Shown one piece after another: positions 44,741-52,547 of a stretch of DNA of 64,000 nucleotides. The translations under genes and the position numbers were made by a program. The notes below the pieces were generated by a model that ran no database searches, had not been told where the DNA came from, and saw only the letters and a list, made by a program, of their open reading frames with translations. This DNA is from Bradyrhizobium elkanii USDA 76 (GTDB lineage Bacteria > Pseudomonadota > Alphaproteobacteria > Rhizobiales > Xanthobacteraceae): the NCBI RefSeq assembly GCF_023278185.1, contig NZ_CP066356.1, positions 6,626,001 to 6,690,000 of the forward strand, given 5' to 3'. Every line of letters starts with the position of its first letter. Within the stretch, counting starts at the first letter, position 1.

Positions 44741-45812
44741 AGATCCGCTCCGCGAATTTGGCCGTGTCGGTGCTCTGCTTGAACACCTGCACCGTCTTGA
44801 GGTCGTCGGCGTAGCCCTTCAGCTCGCGCTTGAGCACCTCGCCGGTCGGATGATGGTGATGCGTGTGGTAGCGTGCCATTGCCTCGAGATCAGCGAGGCT
44901 CGCCGCCTTCGGCGCATAGGGCTGGAACGATTTCGCCGCCTTGTCCGGGTTCTGCGAGGTGAACATCGCCGCATCGAGCAGCGCCTGGGTGATGGCGCGC
45001 GCGACTTGCGGCTCTTCCCGTACCAAACTGCCGCGCAGGCCGACGATGCAGCAGCTCTTGTCGCGGTATTCGCCGTCGAGGTTGGAGGCGACCTCCTTGT
45101 ATTGCGCATCCTTCAACCAGAGATAGGCCAGCGGGTCCGACGACAGGAAGGCCTGCACCTCGCCCTTCTCGACCGCGACGTTGAGCAGATTGCCGGGATA
45201 GGCGCGCCAGTCGACGTCCTTGATCGGGTCGATGCCGAGCTTGGCGAGCTGGATCGAGAAGAAGTTCTTGTCGGGACCGGCGAGATCGCCGACCGCGACG
45301 ATCTTGCCCTTGAGATCGGCGAGCTTGTCGACCCCGGAATTGGTGCGGGTCAGGACGCGCATGCAGCCGCCATGGGTGCCGGCGGCGATCTTGACGTCAA
45401 AGCCCTGTTCCAGCGGCTTCAGCCAGCGCAGCGCCATGCCGAGACCGGCGTCGCTCTTGCCGGTGGCGATCGCCTCCAGCAGCTGGTCGGTCGAGCCCGA
45501 ATAGTTGACCAGCTCGACGTCGAGATTCTGCTTCTGGAAGAAGCCGTGGTCGATCGCGACCGGCAGCGGCGCAAGGCAGACCGCGCCGGCGTTCCAGGAC
45601 AGCTTCAGCTTGCGCGGCGCGCCGGTCAAAACCGGCGCATCGGACGCGGTCTTGCAGATCGGAAATTCGGAGAAGTCGATCGCCGGCGTGATCGCCCGCG
45701 GCGCGAAGGCCTGCGCACTATACGCCCCGATCGGCGCGGCAAGGGCCGCGGCGGCGCCGGCACGCAGCAATGTGCGGCGATCCATCACCGTCTTCTTGTT
45801 ATCTCTCGACAT
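44718..45812 (-). CDS. Tat-exported NrtA/SsuA-type ABC substrate-binding protein
   Basis: 364 residues from the ATG at 45812 (AGGAG five bases upstream). Tat signal DRRTLLRAGAAAALAAPIG with cleavage-type end near AQAFA. NrtA/CmpA-like body: LKLSWNAGAVCLAPLPVAID, DVELVNYSGSTDQLLEAIAT, AAGTHGGCMRVL, and FLSSDPLAYLWLKD. An unusual HTHHHH run (316-321) suggests a metal site or a folded cofactor-type ligand, consistent with Tat export (inference). First gene of the six-gene sulfonate operon. Confidence 0.88.
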   Translation of the reverse strand: MSRDNKKTVMDRRTLLRAGAAAALAAPIGAYSAQAFAPRAITPAIDFSEFPICKTASDAPVLTGAPRKLKLSWNAGAVCLAPLPVAIDHGFFQKQNLDVELVNYSGSTDQLLEAIATGKSDAGLGMALRWLKPLEQGFDVKIAAGTHGGCMRVLTRTNSGVDKLADLKGKIVAVGDLAGPDKNFFSIQLAKLGIDPIKDVDWRAYPGNLLNVAVEKGEVQAFLSSDPLAYLWLKDAQYKEVASNLDGEYRDKSCCIVGLRGSLVREEPQVARAITQALLDAAMFTSQNPDKAAKSFQPYAPKAASLADLEAMARYHTHHHHPTGEVLKRELKGYADDLKTVQVFKQSTDTAKFAERIYVDVFSV

Positions 45813-46284
45813 CATCACTCCTGCATTTCGGCAAGGCTCCGCCCCGCGCGCAAAGCGTGTCTGCGCGCCCCGTCGTTCGAAGCTCATGGTTTCAGAAAAA
45901 AGCGGATTTCTCCGGCGCGATTGCACTCAAAGCAACGTGCAAATGATGCGGCGCGACAAGTTCATCGTCAATGAAATGGAATTTCGAATGTTGTCGACGC
46001 CACAGCCGAACTCTCCACGATCGCATCGCGCGGCGATGAAAGGATTTTCACGATCGTCCCACATGGAGACGCGGCGCGATCACCGCGACTGCATCAAATT
46101 TGAGCGTTTTGCGGTCGCATGCGCGATGTCTTCTACGCACGGCATGCCTGACGAGATCATCCTTGCCGCGCAGCCGGCGAATTCAGATTTCCGTTTCGTT
46201 GACGGCGAACGGCTTGCTCATAGACTTGATCGAACGCTGCCGCGCGTTCCGCCGCGCAGCAAATGAATCAGAAAGAAACTTCAA
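45813..46284. promoter_or_regulatory. divergent promoter region of the sulfonate genes
   Basis: 472 bases, markedly more A/T-rich than its surroundings, between the minus-strand operon start and the plus-strand SsuA-like gene. Perfect palindrome TCAAATTTGA at 46094-46103 and GAAAT-GGA-ATTTC at 45973-45985 are operator candidates. No regulator gene sits nearby, and no open frame here looks real. Confidence 0.5.
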
Positions 46285-47271
46285 ATGCGCAAACTGACCC
46301 GTTCGGGTTCTCCCTATACTTTCACCCGCCGCACGGCGGCCGCGCTGATCACAGCCGTGATCACGCTGTCGACGTCGGCTGCGGCACTCGCGGCTGACGC
46401 GATCGTGCTGCGCGTCGGCGACCAGAAGGGCGGCAACCGCTCGCTGCTGGAGATTTCCGGCCTCGCCAAGGACCTGCCCTACAAGATCGAGTGGTCGGAA
46501 TTTCCGGCCGCGGCCCCGATCCTGGAGGCGATCAACGCCGGCGCGCTCGACGTCGGCTACACCGGCGACCTGTCCTTCCTCACCGTCTATGCGTCGGGCG
46601 CGCCGATCAAGGCAATCGGCGGCACGCGCTCCGATGCGCGGACCCAGGCAATCCTGGTGCGCGGAGATTCGCCGATCAAGACGGCGGCCGATCTGAAGGG
46701 CAAGCGCCTTGCCGGCACGCGGGGCGGTTGGGGCCAGTTCCTGATCAATGCGACGCTGGAAAAGGCCGGCAGCAGGATCGAGGACGCGACCTTCGCCCCG
46801 CTCGGCCCGGTCGACGCCAAGATCGCGCTGCTCGCCGGCTCGATCGACGCCTGGGCGGTGTGGGAGCCTTACATTTCCTACGCCACGCTGAAGGACAAGG
46901 CGCGCGTCGTCGCCGACGGCGAAGGGCTGACGCCGACCATCACCTTCATCGTCGCTTCCGACAACGCCATCGCGACCAAGCGCGCCGCGGTGCAGGACCT
47001 GGTGCAGCGGCTCAACAAGGCGCGGCTGTGGTCGCTCGACCATCTCGCCGAGTATGCCAGGAACACGGCCGAGCTGACCAAGCTGCCGGAAGATGTGCTG
47101 CTCGCCGCCTACACCGCGCAGAAGACGAGCCCGATCGCGATCGACGAGGGCGTGGTCAAGGAGGTGCAGGCCGCCTCCGATCGCGCCACGCGCTACGGCA
47201 TTCTCGGCAAGACGCTCGACGTCGGCAAAGCCGTCGATCGCAGCTTTACGGCAAGCGCGAGCTTGAACTAG
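46285..47271 (+). CDS. SsuA-like ABC substrate-binding protein (sulfonate type)
   Basis: 328 residues. Sec signal (ALITAVITLSTSAAALA), then LRVGDQKGGNRSLLEISG, IEWSEFPAAAPILEAINAGA, DVGYTGDLSFLTVYASGAP and SIDAWAVWEPYISYA. Paralogue of the operon protein at 39701-40642 but transcribed divergently, so the same permease may serve both receptors (inference). Followed by a large repeat and then a micro-ORF. Confidence 0.92.
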   Translation: MRKLTRSGSPYTFTRRTAAALITAVITLSTSAAALAADAIVLRVGDQKGGNRSLLEISGLAKDLPYKIEWSEFPAAAPILEAINAGALDVGYTGDLSFLTVYASGAPIKAIGGTRSDARTQAILVRGDSPIKTAADLKGKRLAGTRGGWGQFLINATLEKAGSRIEDATFAPLGPVDAKIALLAGSIDAWAVWEPYISYATLKDKARVVADGEGLTPTITFIVASDNAIATKRAAVQDLVQRLNKARLWSLDHLAEYARNTAELTKLPEDVLLAAYTAQKTSPIAIDEGVVKEVQAASDRATRYGILGKTLDVGKAVDRSFTASASLN

Positions 47272-47280
47272 CGGCGGTTC

Positions 47281-47410
47281 TTCACCTCCCCTTGCAAAGG
47301 GGAGGTCGGCTTGCGCAGCAAACCGGGCGGGGATCCTGCCTCCGCGAACGCCAGCATCCGTGGAGGGCAAACCCCCACCCCGCCCTCCCCCTTTCAGGGG
47401 GAGGGAGCCT
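47281..47410. repeat. dispersed CACCTCCCCTTGCAAAGGGGAGG palindrome
   Basis: CCTCCCCTTGCAAAGGGGAGG outer hairpin at the left and CCTCCCCCTTTCAGGGGGAGG at the right, with GGGCGGGG / CCCCGCCC inner arms. A G/C-box relative of the other palindromes, beginning nine bases after the SsuA-like stop. Confidence 0.75.
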
Positions 47411-47467
47411 AGGCGGGCAGTGCCCACCTAACGAGCATCAAGCCGCTCACCACAATGGAGACATCCG

Positions 47468-47548
47468 ATGTCCGGTCCGCTCCATCTCGCACTGATTGTC
47501 GCAGCGCATCTTGCCTGCATGACGCTGCTGGTGATGCTTTCGCTCTAG
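47468..47548 (+). CDS. 26-residue hydrophobic micro-ORF
   Basis: Reads MSGPLHLALIVAAHLACM followed by TLLVMLSL and TAG. GGAG lies eight bases upstream of the ATG. The peptide is one continuous hydrophobic helix (residues about 6-26), fitting a single-pass membrane microprotein. It lies between the SsuA-like gene and a small unknown gene on the same strand. It may be a small membrane partner, or a leader peptide; conservation would decide. Too short for ordinary gene calling. Confidence 0.5.
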   Translation: MSGPLHLALIVAAHLACMTLLVMLSL

Positions 47549-47565
47549 AGCTCCCGATACGCATA

Positions 47566-47862
47566 ATGGCAATCAGGCAACGAACGGTTTTTGTGATCGA
47601 GACACGCCAGCATGCGGCGTTCGCGTTTGAGGCTGCGAGCCTTGCGCAGGCCCGGCAATTGCTGCGGACGCCATGGCTCGCCGCGGCCTTCGAGGCGTTT
47701 CATCGTCGACACGGCCGGCCATCGCAGGCATGCGAGCCCGCCGATATCCGTGCGGCCACCCCCGAGGAAGCCAAGCTGTATCGCGACGTCGCCGATGAAT
47801 TTGCCGACGGCTCTGATCGCTTCCTTGTCGCCGAGTTGCCCGATGAGACCGGCGTTTCCTAG
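47566..47862 (+). CDS. hypothetical protein, 98 aa
   Basis: 98 residues from the ATG at 47566 (MAIRQRTVFVIETRQHAAF); an in-frame codon further up would cross the micro-ORF. Small alpha/beta protein with SLAQARQLLRTPWLAAAF and ATPEEAKLYRDVADEFAD; no signal peptide or membrane span. I do not recognise a family. The position 17 bases after the micro-ORF suggests one transcript. Confidence 0.6.
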   Translation: MAIRQRTVFVIETRQHAAFAFEAASLAQARQLLRTPWLAAAFEAFHRRHGRPSQACEPADIRAATPEEAKLYRDVADEFADGSDRFLVAELPDETGVS

Positions 47863-47916
47863 CAAGCGCCCTTGCTGGGGAGCGCGCTGGGGTCCCTGCT
47901 CAAGGAATGCCGCCCC

Positions 47917-48870
47917 TTACTCCGTCTTCCATTCGGCATCGAATACGTTGATCGCCTTCGGGATCAGCTTGAGGCGGGTGAAGACATCGGCAATCTTCTG
48001 CTGCTCCGCAAGCACCGAAGCGTCCACGCGCCGGGCGCCGAGCTCGGCGCGATTGACCGAGTGCTCAATGATGTCGGCGGGCAGACCGATCTTCGGACTG
48101 AGTTCGGCCGCGTACTGCTTGCGATTGTCCCTGATCCATAGATCGATCTCGTCGATCGCCGTCAGCACGGTCGTCAGCACCTTCGGATTCTCTTCGGCGA
48201 TCGGCCGCGATGCGATGTAGAAGGATACATTGGCTGCCAGGCCGCTCGCGTCCGCAATGCTGCGCGCGCCGAGGCCGATTTCCGCCGCGGCATAGTAGGG
48301 ATCCCAGATCACCCAGGCGTCGACCGCGCGGCGTTCGAACGCCGCGCGTGCATCCGCCGGGGCAAGGTAGACCGGCTCGATATCCTGATAGGTCAAACCG
48401 TTGGCTTCCAGCGCGCGCACCAGGAAATAATTGACGTTCGATCCCTTGTTCAACGCGACGCGCTTCTTCCGCAGATCGGGAATCGTCTTGATCGGGCTGT
48501 CCTTCGGCACGATGATCGCCTCGTTTCGCGGCGACGCGGGCTCGTAGCCGGCATAGACGATGTTGGCGCCGGCGGCCTGCGCGAAGATCGGCGGCGCCTC
48601 GCCCACCGGACCGAAGTCGGCCGCGCCGATATTCAGGGATTCGAGCAGCTGCGGGCCGGCCTGAAATTCGTTCCAGCTCACCGTCCAGCCCAGCGGCGCC
48701 AGTTTCTGCTCAAGGATACCGCGCTCCTTGAGGAAGATCAGATTGCCGCCGCCCTTCTGGAACGCGATGCGAAAGACCTTGTCTCTCGCCTGCGCGGACG
48801 GAAGCGCGCTCCAGCCCAGAAGCAAGCCGGCCACCGCCAGCGCAAGACTTCGACCCAGCCAGTTTCGCAT
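47917..48870 (-). CDS. SsuA-like ABC substrate-binding protein (aliphatic sulfonate type)
   Basis: 317 residues from the ATG at 48870, with GAGGGGG upstream. Signal peptide (LALAVAGLLLGWSALPSAQA), then FRIAFQKGGGNLIFLKERG, VSWNEFQAGPQLLESLNIGA, DFGPVGEAPPIFAQAAG and AVDAWVIWDPYYAAAE: the classic SsuA layout. Monocistronic and divergent from an SDR. With the 39701, 44718 and 46285 products it makes four binding proteins around one permease/ATPase set. Confidence 0.92.
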   Translation of the reverse strand: MRNWLGRSLALAVAGLLLGWSALPSAQARDKVFRIAFQKGGGNLIFLKERGILEQKLAPLGWTVSWNEFQAGPQLLESLNIGAADFGPVGEAPPIFAQAAGANIVYAGYEPASPRNEAIIVPKDSPIKTIPDLRKKRVALNKGSNVNYFLVRALEANGLTYQDIEPVYLAPADARAAFERRAVDAWVIWDPYYAAAEIGLGARSIADASGLAANVSFYIASRPIAEENPKVLTTVLTAIDEIDLWIRDNRKQYAAELSPKIGLPADIIEHSVNRAELGARRVDASVLAEQQKIADVFTRLKLIPKAINVFDAEWKTE

Positions 48871-48922
48871 GCTCGCTTTCCCCCTCGAAAGACAGTATTG
48901 GAGAGGGCAAGCGTGTTTGATT

Positions 48923-48938
48923 TTGCTGACCGCAGCAA
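48923..48938. promoter_or_regulatory. candidate operator TTGCTG-N4-CAGCAA
   Basis: Perfect 6-base arms (48923-48928 and 48933-48938) in the 165-base divergent region, 53 bases upstream of the SsuA-like start and 98 upstream of the SDR. Could control either gene; the regulator is not identified. Confidence 0.4.
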
Positions 48939-49035
48939 TTTCAAAGATGGGCGATTTCCGGTTCAAGCCTTTCACGCAGCATCGGTGCGGCAGAATTTCT
49001 TTGACGCCGTCCGCAACGACAACAGGGAGAGCAAC

Positions 49036-49815
49036 ATGCAACTATCAATGAAGGACCGCGTCGCGGTGGTCACCGGCGGCAGCAAGGGCATCGGGATCGC
49101 GGTGGCGCGGCGGTTTGCCGAATCCGGTGCCAAGGTCGCGATCCTCGCCCGCGGCGCCGCCGATCTCACAGCCGCGCGCGAAGCGCTCGCCAAGGATGGC
49201 CTCGTGGTGCGCGATTACGTCTGCGACGTCGCGAAGGCCGCCGACATCACCAAGGCCCACGACCAGATCGTCGCCGATCTCGGCAAGATCGACGTTCTCG
49301 TCAACAACGCCGGCACCGCGCGCACGCTGGCGTTCGAGAGCATCAGCGACGAGGCCTGGCAGGAGGACCTCGACCTGAAACTGTTCGCCGCGATCCGCTT
49401 CAGCCGGCTGGTGTGGCCGGGCATGAAGCAGCGCAGATGGGGCCGCATCATCAACGTGCTCAACACCTTCGCCAAGGCGCCGGCCGGCAATTCCGCGCCG
49501 ACCTCGGTGTCGCGCGCGGCCGGCATGGCCCTGACCAAGGTGATGGCCAATGAAGGCGGCGAGCACAACATCCTGGTGAATGCGCTGCTGGTCGGCCTGA
49601 TCATGAGCGATCAGTGGGTCAAGCGGCATGCTGCCCAGGCGCCGAGCACGGATTTCGGGGAATTCGCCAAGGGCCTTGCCAAGGGCACGCCGCTCGGCCG
49701 CATCGGCACAGCGGAGGAGTTCGCCAACCTCGCCTGCTTCCTGGCCTCGGAGCAAGGCTCCTACATCACCGGCACCGCCATCAATGTCGATGGTGGCCGG
49801 TCGCCGGTGGTCTAG
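49036..49815 (+). CDS. short-chain dehydrogenase/reductase (SDR)
   Basis: 259 residues from the ATG at 49036, preceded by GGGAGA. NAD(P)-binding TGGSKGIGIAVARRF (residues about 14-28), NNAG motif in VLVNNAGTAR, active-site Ser in NSAPTSVSRAAGMALTKV (the usual Tyr position in YxxxK reads SVSRAAG, so the Tyr-Lys pair is not evident), and C-terminal GTAINVDGGRSPVV. Oxidoreductase of an unknown alcohol or ketone; the odd catalytic site lowers certainty of activity. Divergent from an SsuA-like gene. Confidence 0.85.
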   Translation: MQLSMKDRVAVVTGGSKGIGIAVARRFAESGAKVAILARGAADLTAAREALAKDGLVVRDYVCDVAKAADITKAHDQIVADLGKIDVLVNNAGTARTLAFESISDEAWQEDLDLKLFAAIRFSRLVWPGMKQRRWGRIINVLNTFAKAPAGNSAPTSVSRAAGMALTKVMANEGGEHNILVNALLVGLIMSDQWVKRHAAQAPSTDFGEFAKGLAKGTPLGRIGTAEEFANLACFLASEQGSYITGTAINVDGGRSPVV

Positions 49816-49840
49816 AGCCCCGGTCCCGGTTCAACCCGGA

Positions 49841-49911
49841 CCGGAGCTCCAGATTCTGCTTTGGCGCGTTTTCTTCACGCGAACCGGTGTCCACTGCGCT
49901 CGAAAACGCTC
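49841..49911. repeat. dispersed GCGTTTTCTTCACGCGAACCGG repeat
   Basis: Complement of the AGCGTTTTCAAGCGAAGTGG type element that also occurs at 62537-62610. Located between the SDR stop and the HU terminator. Confidence 0.65.
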
Positions 49912-49953
49912 AAGCGGGCAACCAACGGCAGGAAGCGACGGCTCAAAAGCAAA

Positions 49954-49975
49954 AGGCCTCCGTCACCGGAGGCCT
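49954..49975 (-). terminator. rho-independent terminator of the HU gene
   Basis: AGGCCTCCG (49954-49962), loop TCAC, CGGAGGCCT (49967-49975). Read on the minus strand the 9-bp stem is followed by TTTTGCTTTT, placed 6 bases after the HU stop. Textbook intrinsic terminator. Confidence 0.85.
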
Positions 49976-49981
49976 CTCATC

Positions 49982-50281
49982 TTAAACCGCGTCCTTGGCG
50001 GCCTTGACCGGCCGTGCGCGGACGATCTTCCGGGCCGGCTTGGCCTTGAACATCATCTCTTCGCCGGTGAAGGGGTTGGTGCCCTTGCGCGCCTTGGTCG
50101 CAGGCTTCTTGACCACAACGAACTTCGCGAAGCCGGGGACGAGGAACACCCCGTTCTTCTTCAGCTCCTTGTGGCCGACATCGACGAGCGAGTCCAAAAC
50201 GTTCTTGACGTCGCGCTTGGAGAGTTCGGTGGTGGTCGCGATCTTCTCGATCACTTGCGACTTCGACAGTTGGGTAGCCAT
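49982..50281 (-). CDS. hup: HU-family DNA-binding protein
   Basis: 99 residues. HU/IHF fold: helical N-terminus (QLSKSQVIEKIATTTELSKRD), beta-arm with FVVVKKPATKARKGTNPFTG and FKAKPARKIVRARPVKAA. The TNPFTGE arm-tip motif and conserved prolines mark HU rather than IHF. Nucleoid-associated, bends DNA without strict sequence need. Monocistronic, with its own intrinsic terminator and an A/T-rich upstream region. Confidence 0.95.
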   Translation of the reverse strand: MATQLSKSQVIEKIATTTELSKRDVKNVLDSLVDVGHKELKKNGVFLVPGFAKFVVVKKPATKARKGTNPFTGEEMMFKAKPARKIVRARPVKAAKDAV

Positions 50282-50716
50282 GGTTGCTCCATTGATTCTG
50301 GAGTGGGCACGATATGGCGGAAAACGCCGAGAAAAACAGTGTTTTCTGCACTCCCCACAGCAATATCGCTGTGGACAGCCCCCGAATCAGGGGTTTTTCC
50401 AGTGTTTTTTCCAGTCAAGTCGCTTCCGACCCCTGAATTTACAGGGTTTGCGCGGCTTCGGCGCTCCCGAAAACGCCCCCTCGAGAGAATCACCAGGCGC
50501 ATCCCGCGCGGCCCCAAGTGCGACAATGCAGCGCGCAATCCGGGTTGCGAAGCGCTGCGGCAGGCCACTTCAGGTTTTGGAAACGATCCTCCAAAAGACC
50601 GAGGCATTAGAAAATGACTCGGGTTCCCAATCCAAGGTAACATCGGCGAAGCGTGGCCACGACCGATCGGCTGGCCGCCGGATGCAAGCCTTTATGTATG
50701 TGCTGGAGACCCGCGT
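50282..50716. promoter_or_regulatory. divergent HU/importer promoter region with inverted repeats
   Basis: 435 bases with no supported gene. Perfect inverted repeat CCACAGC-AATATC-GCTGTGG at 50355-50374, a second pair TCAGGGGT (50387-50394) / ACCCCTGA (50429-50436), and a tandem GTTTTTCCAGT / GTTTTTTCCAGT at 50393-50415. These are close to the HU start and may set HU expression; roles are inferred. Confidence 0.5.
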
Positions 50717-52330
50717 ATGGATTTGAGCCGCCTCGAGATCAACCGCCGCACGGCCCTTCTGACCTCGGCCGCGATTGCGGCCAATGTCATCAATCCGATG
50801 CGGGCCTTCGCGCAGGAAACCCCGCGCAAGGGCGGCGTGTTCAACGTCCATTACGGCGCCGAGCAGCGCCAGCTCAATCCCAGCATCCAGGCCTCGACCG
50901 GCGTCTACATCATCGGCGGCAAGATCCAGGAGAACCTGGTCGACCTCGACGCCAACGGCCAGCCGGTCGGCGTGCTCGCCGAGAGCTGGGAGGCGACGCC
51001 GGACGGCAAGACCGTCACCTTCAAGCTGCGCAAGGGCATCACCTGGCACGACGGCAAGCCGTTCACCTCGGAGGACGTCGCCTTCACCGCGATGAACATG
51101 TGGAAGAAGATCCTCAACTACGGGTCGACCCTGCAGCTGTTCCTCACATCGGTCGATACGCCCGATCCGCAGACCGCGATCTTCCGCTACGAGCGGCCGA
51201 TGCCGCTGAACCTGTTGCTCAGGGCCCTGCCCGACCTCGGCTATGTCTCCGCCAAGCATCTCTATGAGAGCGGCGACATCAGGCAGAACCCGACCAATCT
51301 GGCGCCGGTCGGCACCGGTCCGTTCAAATTCGTCAAATACGAGCGCGGGCAATACATCATCGCCGACCGCAACCCGGACTATTGGCGGCCGAACGCGCCC
51401 TATCTCGACCGCATCGTCTGGAAGGTGATCACCGACCGCGCCGCCGCGGCCGCCCAGATGGAGGCCGGCGAGTTGCATTACAGCCCGTTCTCGGGCCTGA
51501 CGATCTCGGACATGGCGCGGCTCGGCAAGGACAAGCGCTTCATCGTCCAGACCAAGGGCAATGAGGGCAACGCCCGCACCAACACCATCGAGTTCAACTT
51601 CCGCCGCAAGGAACTGGCCGACATCAGGGTCCGCCGCGCCATCGCGCACGCGATCAACGTGCCGTTCTTCATCGAGAATTTTTTGGGCGATTTCGCCAAG
51701 CTCGGCACCGGCCCGATCCCCTCGACCTCGACCGACTTCTACCCCGGGCCGAACACGCCGCAATATCCCTATGACAAGGCCAAGGCGATCGCGCTGCTCG
51801 ACGAGGCCGGCTTCAAGGCCTCCGGCGGCAACCGCTTCTCGCTGAAGCTCCTGCCGGCGCCGTGGGGCGAGGACATCTCGCTGTGGTCGACCTTCATCCA
51901 GCAGTCGCTGGGAGAAGTCGGCATCCAGGTCGACATCGTGCGCAACGACGGCGGCGGCTTCCTCAAGCAGGTCTATGACGAGCACGCCTTCGATCTCGCG
52001 ACCGGCTGGCACCAGTATCGCAACGACCCCGCAGTCTCGACCACGGTGTGGTACCGCTCCGGCCAGCCCAAGGGCGCGCCGTGGACCAACCAGTGGGGCT
52101 GGGAGGACAAGACCGTCGACAAGACCATCGACGATGCCGCCACCGAAGTCGATCCTGCCAAGCGCAAGGCGCTCTATGCCGATTTCGTCAAGGAGGTGAA
52201 CACCGAGCTGCCGGTCTGGATGCCGATCGAGCAGATCTTCGTCACCGTGATCACCGCCAAGGCGCGCAACCACTCCAACACGCCGCGCTGGGGCTCGACG
52301 AGCTGGCACGATCTTTGGCTGAGTGCATGA
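50717..52330 (+). CDS. periplasmic solute-binding protein, family 5 (peptide type)
   Basis: 537 residues, GGAG site. Tat-like start EINRRTALLTSAAIAANV, cleavage-type region ending AFAQE, then the family 5 pattern GGVFNVHYGAEQRQLNPS, VLAESWEATPDGKTVTF and ITWHDGKPFTSEDVAFTAMN. First gene of a second peptide importer (permeases and fused ATPase follow), separate from the importer at 11022-16617. Confidence 0.93.
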   Translation: MDLSRLEINRRTALLTSAAIAANVINPMRAFAQETPRKGGVFNVHYGAEQRQLNPSIQASTGVYIIGGKIQENLVDLDANGQPVGVLAESWEATPDGKTVTFKLRKGITWHDGKPFTSEDVAFTAMNMWKKILNYGSTLQLFLTSVDTPDPQTAIFRYERPMPLNLLLRALPDLGYVSAKHLYESGDIRQNPTNLAPVGTGPFKFVKYERGQYIIADRNPDYWRPNAPYLDRIVWKVITDRAAAAAQMEAGELHYSPFSGLTISDMARLGKDKRFIVQTKGNEGNARTNTIEFNFRRKELADIRVRRAIAHAINVPFFIENFLGDFAKLGTGPIPSTSTDFYPGPNTPQYPYDKAKAIALLDEAGFKASGGNRFSLKLLPAPWGEDISLWSTFIQQSLGEVGIQVDIVRNDGGGFLKQVYDEHAFDLATGWHQYRNDPAVSTTVWYRSGQPKGAPWTNQWGWEDKTVDKTIDDAATEVDPAKRKALYADFVKEVNTELPVWMPIEQIFVTVITAKARNHSNTPRWGSTSWHDLWLSA

Positions 52331-52340
52331 GGCGTGGCTC

Positions 52341-52440
52341 AACCTCATGGTGAGGAGCGCGAAGCGCGTCTCGAACCATGAGGCCCCGGTGGTGGCCTCA
52401 TCCTTCGAGACGCTTGCTCCGCAAGCTCCTCAGGATGAGG
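52341..52440. repeat. dispersed CTCATGGTGAGG / CCTCAGGATGAGG palindrome, copy 5
   Basis: AACCTCATGGTGAGGAGC at the left, AGCTCCTCAGGATGAGG at the right, with GTCTCGAACCATGAGG / CCTTCGAGACGC inner arms; a diverged member of the GTCATCCTGAGG family. It lies between binding protein and permease genes of one operon, so it may allow higher binding-protein expression. Confidence 0.75.
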
Positions 52441-52547
52441 AATTGGCCGGCGCGGACTGGCGCGTTGAAATCAGTGTCTTGACGAACAGATCGAAATGGC
52501 GCGACGAAAGTCGTCGCGCTCCAACTCCTTATCGGCCACAATAAGGC

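Noticed and set aside
45893..46266. Open frames in the sulfonate divergent region
   Set aside because: They lack ribosome sites and recognisable sequence, and lie in an A/T-richer promoter region.
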